A DNA stretch of 42,743 nt from a virus: positions 1 to 42,743 of the IMG/VR virus record IMGVR_UViG_3300048837_002248; one strand, written 5' to 3'. Each line of letters opens with the position of its first letter. Position 1 is the first letter of the stretch. Below, one piece after another: positions 38,068 through 42,743 of this stretch. A program made the translations under genes and the position numbers. The notes under the pieces were generated by a model that worked only from the letters and a program-made list of their open reading frames with translations, did no database searches and had not been told where the DNA came from.

Positions 38068-38801
38068 CCCCGCCCGTTTTCGTCGAGCCCACCAGCGTGG
38101 ACCCGACCCTCAACATCCTCCTCTACGGCCCCCCCGGGTCCGGGAAAACCGTCGGCGCCCTCTCAGCGCCCGGCCCCGTCCTCGTGTTGAACGCGGAAGG
38201 CCCCGGGGGCTTGCGTAAGTCCCGGGAGATCTACGGCGACGGCAAGGTCCGTGAGATCGCCGTCACCGGCCAGCAGACCATCGACGACGCCTACCTGTGG
38301 CTGCGCGACGGCGGCGAAGGCACCAAGACCGTCGTGATCGACACCGTCGGCGAGCTCTACCGCATCCTCCTGGAGGAGCAGGGCGGGGACGCCCCTCAGA
38401 TCCAGCATCACGGCAACGTGAAGACGATCATCGAACGGTTGGTGCGGGCGTTCCGCGACCTCCCGGTGAACTTCGTGCTGGTGTGCCATGAGGAGATCGT
38501 CACCGACGCGACCACGGGGGAGGCGATCCACCAGCCGTTGACCGGCGGGAAGAAGCTGCCGCCGATCGTGACCGCCCAGGTCGATGTCATCGGCTACTGC
38601 GGTGTGCGGATCCCCGAGAACGGCGACCCCGAGTACCTCGCGCAGCTGGTGTCCGCCGCTGGGCGTATCGGGAAGGACCGCTCCGGCCGGCTCGGCACGA
38701 CACGCCGACTGAACCTCACCGAGTGGGTGTCCGCTGCGACACAGCCGACGGCCGCGAAGGCCACCGACACGGCCAAGAACTCCGAGCGGAAGGCGGCCTG
38801 A
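38064..38801 (+). CDS. Sak4-like RecA-fold ATPase (recombinase)
   Basis: This is a 245-aa protein. Walker A is LLYGPPGSGKT (residues 19-29) and Walker B is TVVIDTVGELY. An NFVLVCHEE sensor strand and a Q-rich loop (GDAPQIQHHG) match the phage nucleotide-binding AAA_24/Sak4 family, which promotes annealing and strand exchange of single-stranded DNA. A Lys/Ala-rich tail ends the protein. It overlaps the nuclease gene by four bases and is followed by an SSB-like gene, so the three form an exonuclease-recombinase-SSB unit. Confidence 0.82.
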   Translation: MTPPVFVEPTSVDPTLNILLYGPPGSGKTVGALSAPGPVLVLNAEGPGGLRKSREIYGDGKVREIAVTGQQTIDDAYLWLRDGGEGTKTVVIDTVGELYRILLEEQGGDAPQIQHHGNVKTIIERLVRAFRDLPVNFVLVCHEEIVTDATTGEAIHQPLTGGKKLPPIVTAQVDVIGYCGVRIPENGDPEYLAQLVSAAGRIGKDRSGRLGTTRRLNLTEWVSAATQPTAAKATDTAKNSERKAA

Positions 38802-38803
38802 GG

Positions 38804-39286
38804 ATGGGCGTGAGACTGAACATGCAGGGTGTGGAACCCCAGCAGGGAGGCGGCGGCCCGCTGCCCGACGGCGACTACATCGTCCGCATCACCGCCGCCG
38901 CCGAGCGGCGCGCGAACAGCGGCACTCAGGGGTTCGAGTTCGAGATGGAAGTGCTCGTCGGCGAACACCAGGGCCGCAAGGTGTGGGACCGGCTGTGGTT
39001 CACCGACAAGACCAAGGGGATGGTGCTGTGGCGGATGGAGTGCGCCGGCATCAAGGTCCCCGACGGCGACTTCACCCTCGAGCCGGACCACTTCATGGGG
39101 AAACGCGTCCAGATCACGACGCGCCTGGAGGACTACCCGGCGAATGACGGGTCGACCAAGCAGCGGGCGGAGGTGAAGGGCTGGAGTCCGCCGCCGTCCG
39201 GGAGTAACGGGATGGCGGGTGACCCGTTGGCGGCAGACCCTGGTAGTGCGGCTCCGCCGCCCGGCGACGACGACATCCCGTTCTGA
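38804..39286 (+). CDS. DUF669-like single-strand DNA-binding protein
   Basis: This is a 160-aa protein. The core (GDYIVRITAAAERRANSG, QGFEFEMEVLVGEHQGRKVWDRLWFTD, FMGKRVQITTRLEDY) resembles the DUF669/OB-like phage family found beside Sak4-type ATPases. It ends in a disordered stretch and the acidic tip DDDIPF, the signature of bacterial SSB tails that recruit partner proteins. Residue composition fits an SSB that cooperates with the Sak4-like protein. The start at 38804 is chosen because it follows gatgggcg after the previous stop; a longer frame upstream overlaps the ATPase gene. Confidence 0.8.
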   Translation: MGVRLNMQGVEPQQGGGGPLPDGDYIVRITAAAERRANSGTQGFEFEMEVLVGEHQGRKVWDRLWFTDKTKGMVLWRMECAGIKVPDGDFTLEPDHFMGKRVQITTRLEDYPANDGSTKQRAEVKGWSPPPSGSNGMAGDPLAADPGSAAPPPGDDDIPF

Positions 39287-39675
39287 TGGCTGGCGGCGAT
39301 CAGGCCCGGGAGGCGCTCACGGGCGCGCCTCGCACCGTGGTGCCACACGGTGAGGGCCCGTCGAGCGCCGGGGGTCGCCCTCTCCAGACCCCCAACGCTC
39401 CGGACACACCCACACCGCCCCGCTACGCCACCGAAGCCGACATCCCCTCCCTCCTCGCCGAGGTCGAACGGGAACGCGAGCTGCGCACCGACTGGTTCGA
39501 GCGGTGCCGCAACGCTGAGGCGGAGCGCAACGTCCAGCGGATTCGCGCCGAGAAGGCCGAGGCGCTGCTTTCAGCCGTCAGAGGGTGGGCCTGCTCGTGC
39601 CCGCGCCTCGCCTGCGGATGCGTGCGAGAGGTGATGGAGATCACGAGGCCGTCTGCCGCGAGGGAGGAAGGGTGA
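39286..39675 (+). CDS. Coiled-coil protein with CxC motifs
   Basis: This is a 129-aa protein. A disordered Pro/Thr-rich start is followed by a charged helix (LLAEVERERELRTDW, NVQRIRAEKAEALL) and the Cys-rich CSCPRLACGC, which could bind zinc. No family is recognised. It begins with a TGATG overlap and is coupled to the next gene by GTGA. Confidence 0.6.
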   Translation: MAGGDQAREALTGAPRTVVPHGEGPSSAGGRPLQTPNAPDTPTPPRYATEADIPSLLAEVERERELRTDWFERCRNAEAERNVQRIRAEKAEALLSAVRGWACSCPRLACGCVREVMEITRPSAAREEG

Positions 39676-40364
39676 CCACCCAGGCGTCCCTCTACCGCGG
39701 CGACATGTTCAGGATCGGCGACGACTCCGCCCTCGCCGCGGATGTCGCCAAGCATGGCTGCCGCTGGTTCGCATTCATCGGCAGCGTTAGATGCGACGAA
39801 TGCGGCAGGTCCATCCGGGAGCACGAAGGCGATCTGCGCACCGACCCCGCGGCCGACATGTTCAGCGGCGACTGGGTCGGGATGCTGTTCACCTGGTCGT
39901 CGCTGCCCGACCGCCTCACCGACGCTGAGGCGCCAACCGCGCTTGGACCGGGTGGCGGCGACCCAAGTCAGGACGGCCGCGGCTTGCATCGCCCCGCAGA
40001 CGACGACGATCTGCGCGTCGTTGAGGAGACGAACGTTCCCGCCACCTACCAGCGGGACTGGAACAACGAGTTCGTGCACCGCATCGTCCTCAGGGTGCGC
40101 CAGGAGCAGGCCCGCGCCGCGAAAGCCGAGCGTGAGGCCGAGGTGTGGACCCAGATGCATAACGACCAAGAGGACGACCGTTATGCCGCCGTGGACGACC
40201 GCGACAAGTGGAAGGCCCGCGCCGAGAAAGCCGAAGCGGCGCTGGCGGGTGTGCGTCGGGCCATCGACGAGCACCTGAGCACGCCTGCCTTCGCATCGTG
40301 CAGCGGGTGGACCGAATACCTCATCGCTGTCCTCGACAAGCACGGCTACGGGGCTGCCGAGTGA
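39672..40364 (+). CDS. Hypothetical 230-aa protein with Cys pair and coiled coil
   Basis: This is a GTG-initiated protein. The N-terminal quarter has CRWFAFIGSVRCDECGRSIREHEG, a likely zinc knuckle. The middle is acidic, and the C-terminal half is coiled coil (QEQARAAKAEREAEVW, RDKWKARAEKAEAAL) with a final Cys-containing helix. Similar 'zinc knuckle plus coiled coil' early proteins occur in actinophages without known function. An upstream extension of the frame overlaps the preceding gene and is not used. Confidence 0.6.
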   Translation: MTTQASLYRGDMFRIGDDSALAADVAKHGCRWFAFIGSVRCDECGRSIREHEGDLRTDPAADMFSGDWVGMLFTWSSLPDRLTDAEAPTALGPGGGDPSQDGRGLHRPADDDDLRVVEETNVPATYQRDWNNEFVHRIVLRVRQEQARAAKAEREAEVWTQMHNDQEDDRYAAVDDRDKWKARAEKAEAALAGVRRAIDEHLSTPAFASCSGWTEYLIAVLDKHGYGAAE

Positions 40365-40702
40365 GCGAGAACCTGCCGCGCCCGGGACAACTCTGGATTT
40401 CGTGCGGGGAGATCATCCGCACGAAACACGAGATCAGGCCCGGCGTCTGGGCTATCGAGTGGCTATCCACCGCGCCCGCAGGGACGATCAGGGACTTCGA
40501 TCCGCAGACGTGGATCGAGGGGCCATACGTGGGATGGCGGTACTCGATCTGCGGTCTGCCCGTTGAAGTGATGGGCGTCTATCACGACGGCATCGACCTC
40601 AACGTGGTCGTCAACGGGGAGCCCCATGGTGACCTCGGCTTCGAGTTGAGCCCCCAGAATTACGAACTCCTGCGGCCGCTCGACATGGGAGGGGAGCGAT
40701 GA
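40361..40702 (+). CDS. Hypothetical 113-aa early protein
   Basis: This is a beta-rich protein (PGQLWISCGEIIRTKHEIRPG, GWRYSICGLPVEVMGVYHDGIDLNVVV) that looks globular and cytosolic. The start is GTG 40361 (GTGA). Its first residues, SENLP, are repeated at the start of the next gene, and the nucleotides around the two starts are also alike. No family is recognised. Confidence 0.6.
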   Translation: MSENLPRPGQLWISCGEIIRTKHEIRPGVWAIEWLSTAPAGTIRDFDPQTWIEGPYVGWRYSICGLPVEVMGVYHDGIDLNVVVNGEPHGDLGFELSPQNYELLRPLDMGGER

Positions 40703-40902
40703 GCGAGAACCTCCCCCCGTGGGTCGAAGAAGCCCGTCAGGCGTGGCGCGTGGCCAATGACAACGCAACCCGTGATGGGCGCGTCGCCATCGAGATACTC
40801 GTGCGCCTGCATGACGCCGCCGTGGCCCGCGCCGAGAAGGCCAAGGCCGAACGTGACGAGATGATCGACCGGTACCAGGCCGCGATCAGGGAGGCGACGT
40901 GA
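40699..40902 (+). CDS. Small helical 67-aa early protein
   Basis: A short protein made of charged helices (WVEEARQAWRVANDN, LHDAAVARAEKAKAERDEMIDRYQAAI). It shares its N-terminal SENLP with the gene before it, which suggests a local duplication of the ribosome-binding/start region. It is coupled to the following gene by GTGA. The function is unknown. Confidence 0.58.
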   Translation: MSENLPPWVEEARQAWRVANDNATRDGRVAIEILVRLHDAAVARAEKAKAERDEMIDRYQAAIREAT

Positions 40903-41120
40903 CCGTGTGCGCGCCGCGCCCCATCGGATGGCAGGCCGACCACACCGCCACCGCCGCGAACGAACGCACCACCCGCTGGCTCACCTGGACCCGACCCTGC
41001 CCAACCTGCTGGGAGCAAGGACGCATCGTCGAATACCTGCCCGACGGCGGCGGCATGTTCCTCGCGCCCTGCCCCCGCTGCGATGGCGACGGCCGCGTCG
41101 CGAAGGAGGCCCCGCGATGA
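40899..41120 (+). CDS. Small CxxC zinc-knuckle protein
   Basis: This is a 73-aa protein with CPTCWEQGRI and CPRCDGDGRV, two CxxC knuckles like half of a DnaJ cysteine-rich domain. It probably binds zinc. It starts at GTG 40899, overlapping the preceding stop, and is coupled to the next gene. Its function in the phage is unknown. Confidence 0.65.
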   Translation: MTVCAPRPIGWQADHTATAANERTTRWLTWTRPCPTCWEQGRIVEYLPDGGGMFLAPCPRCDGDGRVAKEAPR

Positions 41121-41317
41121 ACAACTCACAGAGCGTCCGGGAGCTCTCACAGGCGCTCGCCGACGAGCTCTACTGCTGCGGGCACGAGATCTCCAGCCTG
41201 GACATCCTCGACGCACTCGCCTCCACCGGTCTGTCGCTCACGCGCGATCGCAGCGGTGCGGCATCGACCGCCTACTTCACCGAGCTCATGCCGGAAGGGG
41301 ATGACGTTCCGCGATGA
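41117..41317 (+). CDS. Hypothetical 66-aa early protein
   Basis: This small protein is coupled on both sides by ATGA overlaps. A helix (SVRELSQALADELYCC) and a second helical segment (SSLDILDALASTGLSL) suggest a compact fold. No domain is recognised; its place just before excisionase and integrase does not assign a function. Confidence 0.58.
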   Translation: MNNSQSVRELSQALADELYCCGHEISSLDILDALASTGLSLTRDRSGAASTAYFTELMPEGDDVPR

Positions 41318-41532
41318 GCGACGCCCCGACCACGGAGCTGCCGATGCTCCTCGACTCGCGCACCCTGCGCGACCACTACGGCCTCTCCGACGCGGAGATC
41401 GCCAAAGCGTGGCGGCACCTCGACACCTACCGGATCGCCGACGGGCGGCGCATCAAGGTCCGCCGCGACGACCTGGAGGCATGGCTCGAAACGTTCCGCC
41501 AGCCCGCCCACTCGCCGATGCACGCCGCATGA
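41314..41532 (+). CDS. Excisionase-like HTH protein
   Basis: This is a 72-aa protein with a helix-turn-helix of the excisionase/MerR-like (HTH_17) type. LLDSRTLRDHYGLSDAEIAKAWRHLDTYRIADGRRIKVRRDDLEAWL ends in the wing and helix that insert into DNA. Its position immediately before the integrase (ATGA overlap) makes it the likely Xis that directs excision. Confidence 0.82.
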   Translation: MSDAPTTELPMLLDSRTLRDHYGLSDAEIAKAWRHLDTYRIADGRRIKVRRDDLEAWLETFRQPAHSPMHAA

Positions 41533-42743
41533 GCCCCTCATCGAACATCCGCGCCCGCCTCACCAAGACGCGGGGCACCACCTACCAGGTCCGCTACCGC
41601 CCCGGCGGCCGCGAGACCGACTGGGTCAGCGTCGGCACGTTCACGACGATGAAGGAGGCCCGCGCCTGCAAGCAGTGGGCCGACGGTGAGATCGCCGCCG
41701 GCCGCCGGCCGAACCTGCGCGCCCACCTCGCCGCCCAAGAGCCGACGACCGTCGGACGGATCGTCGCCGACTACGGCCGCACCCAGACCGAGGCCGCCCA
41801 AGCGAAACGCCAGCGGAACATGGTGAAGCGGCTCGGCCGGCTCGCGCACATGCCCGCCGACGAGGTCACCGGGCGCGACATCCAAGCGTGGATCGACCGC
41901 CAAGCGGCCGGTGAGCGGCCCCTGGCGGCGTCGAGCATCAGCCAGTACCTCGGCCAGCTGCGCCGCGCGTTCGCGTGGTTCGAGATCACCCCGAACCCGT
42001 GCGACTGGGCGCACCTGCGCATCCCCCGCCCCGAGCGCACCGACGACGACACCCATGCCGTCGACCCGCCCGAGCTCGCCGACGTGCAGGCGATGATCGC
42101 GTGCGTCACCCCCGCCGCCCATCGCCGCGTCGTGATCCTGGTGGAGGGCACCGGGATGCGGATCTCGGAGGCCCTGCGCCTCACGTGGGGCGACATCGAC
42201 TGGCGCCGCCAGCGCATCCGTGTCCCCGGCACGAAGACCGGCGCGGCACGCCGCTGGGTGCCCCTATGGGGCGACGCCCAGGCGATGCTGCAGATGACCC
42301 CCGTCGAAGACCGCGTCGCGACCCAGCGAATCTTCCCGGGGTCCACCGACAACGCCGTCAGGAACGCGATGGCGCGCGCGTGCAAGGCCGCCGGTGTCCG
42401 TCACCTGCACCCGCATGATCTGCGTGACCGGTGGATCAGCCTGTGCGGGCTCGCCGGTGTGCCGCTGCCGTTGATCCGGGAGATGGCGGGGCATCGCGAC
42501 AACACGACGACCCTCGACATCTACACGGGCCTCATCGTCGCCGAGCCGGCCGAGCGTCTCGCGGCGCTCCGTGACGCGGTCGCGGCGATGAGTGGCCTGA
42601 GCGGTGGGACCCCCGTGGGACCTGACACGCCTGCGCGTCCCACGGATTCCGTTGATAGCAGGGCGAACCTGCGAAGTGGAGGATACCGGGATCGAACCGG
42701 TGACCTCTACGCTGCCAGCGTAGCGCTCTCCCAGCTGAGCTAA
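41529..42743 (+). CDS. int: Tyrosine integrase running through attR
   Basis: This is a 404-aa site-specific recombinase in the integrated frame. The N-terminal AP2-like arm-binding region (TTYQVRYRPGG, VSVGTFTTMKEARACKQW) and SAM-like core domain (residues 75-150) are followed by the catalytic domain. Catalytic residues seen are Arg in GTGMRISEAL, Lys in PGTKTGAA, His and Arg in HPHDLRDRW, His in EMAGHRDN and Tyr in LDIYTG. The start at 41529 overlaps the Xis stop. The last 24 codons cross the att core and the antisense of tRNA-Ala, ending in a TAA at the window edge. In the circular phage the same frame would read from the core into 2873-2955 and end at TGA 2953-2955 with a different tail. 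Confidence 0.92.
   Translation: MSPSSNIRARLTKTRGTTYQVRYRPGGRETDWVSVGTFTTMKEARACKQWADGEIAAGRRPNLRAHLAAQEPTTVGRIVADYGRTQTEAAQAKRQRNMVKRLGRLAHMPADEVTGRDIQAWIDRQAAGERPLAASSISQYLGQLRRAFAWFEITPNPCDWAHLRIPRPERTDDDTHAVDPPELADVQAMIACVTPAAHRRVVILVEGTGMRISEALRLTWGDIDWRRQRIRVPGTKTGAARRWVPLWGDAQAMLQMTPVEDRVATQRIFPGSTDNAVRNAMARACKAAGVRHLHPHDLRDRWISLCGLAGVPLPLIREMAGHRDNTTTLDIYTGLIVAEPAERLAALRDAVAAMSGLSGGTPVGPDTPARPTDSVDSRANLRSGGYRDRTGDLYAASVALSQLS
42673..42696. repeat. attR core (24-bp direct repeat)
   Basis: Identical to 2849-2872; it overlaps the tRNA-Ala 3' end (acceptor 3' strand and part of the T-arm) and the integrase coding sequence. It reconstitutes the 3' part of the tRNA after integration. Confidence 0.93.
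42677..42743 (-). tRNA. tRNA-Ala (GGC), 5' end cut by the window
   Basis: Read on the minus strand, the sequence gives a D-arm starting TTAGCTC, an anticodon stem-loop CTACG-CTGGCAG-CGTAG with anticodon GGC, a T-arm with the TTCGATC loop, the acceptor 3' strand ATCCTCC and discriminator A at 42677. CCA is not encoded. About six 5' acceptor bases lie beyond the window. The gene is the attachment site of the prophage and stays functional because the core restores its 3' end. Confidence 0.93.

Larger units (their letters stand above)
2849..42696. mobile_element. Complete tRNA-Ala-integrated siphophage prophage (about 39.8 kb)
   Basis: The element is bounded by 24-bp att repeats. It contains terminase, portal, protease, capsid, tail, lysis, repressor, replication, recombination, excisionase and integrase genes in a sensible order, with no broken essential phage gene seen. 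The module order is HK97-like siphovirus. The gene set and the tape measure of 1509 aa indicate a long flexible non-contractile tail; no sheath or baseplate genes of myophages were found. Confidence 0.93.

Noticed and set aside
42684-42743. C-terminal RDRTGDL tail of the integrase as a conserved protein motif
   Set aside because: It is the antisense translation of the tRNA-Ala gene, a known source of spurious similarity.

Overview
The window is a high-GC actinobacterial chromosome segment carrying a complete, apparently intact temperate siphophage. The host genes at the left end suggest a Thermoleophilia/Solirubrobacterales-type actinobacterium: a secreted GH6 glycosidase, and a CSLREA-type beta-helix/DUF11 surface protein with the C-terminal domain style common in that group. 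This assignment is an inference from gene style, not a database match.

The prophage is bounded by a 24-bp direct repeat at 2849-2872 (attL) and 42673-42696 (attR), giving a 39,824-bp repeat-to-repeat unit. attR is the 3' end of a tRNA-Ala(GGC) gene on the minus strand that runs off the right edge. The tyrosine integrase and an excisionase-like gene abut attR, and the integrase reading frame runs through the core into the tRNA.

Layout: 1-2848 host. 2936-9167 left accessory and replication block: HExxH protein, Ala-repeat immunity-like protein, Hjc-like nuclease, PrimPol, RepA-like helicase, an iteron cluster, and HTH/sigma-like regulators. 9219-33283 late genes in HK97/lambda-like order: HNH genes, TerS, TerL (with intein), portal (with intein), prohead protease, capsid, connectors, tail tube, frameshifted chaperones, tape measure, tail tip, XhlA-like protein, CHAP endolysin, holin. 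33256-35242 leftward lysogeny region: small regulators, Zn-ribbon membrane protein, lipoprotein, XRE repressor. It is interrupted by one rightward gene behind a perfect LexA box. 35338-42743 rightward early operon: Cro-like protein, many small proteins, Cas4/RecB-like nuclease, Sak4-like ATPase, SSB-like protein, Xis and integrase.

Most genes overlap by 1-4 nt (ATGA, GTGA or TGATG), indicating long translationally coupled operons. The most notable observations are: (i) a consensus SOS box driving an 87-aa ORF that is antisense to the tail of the repressor gene; (ii) a shared CTAG(G)ACAC operator family flanking two phage promoters; (iii) inteins in both TerL (class 3, inserted directly after the Walker B DE) and portal; (iv) a TTGCTCAC iteron array after the helicase; and (v) an integrase whose C-terminus changes on integration.
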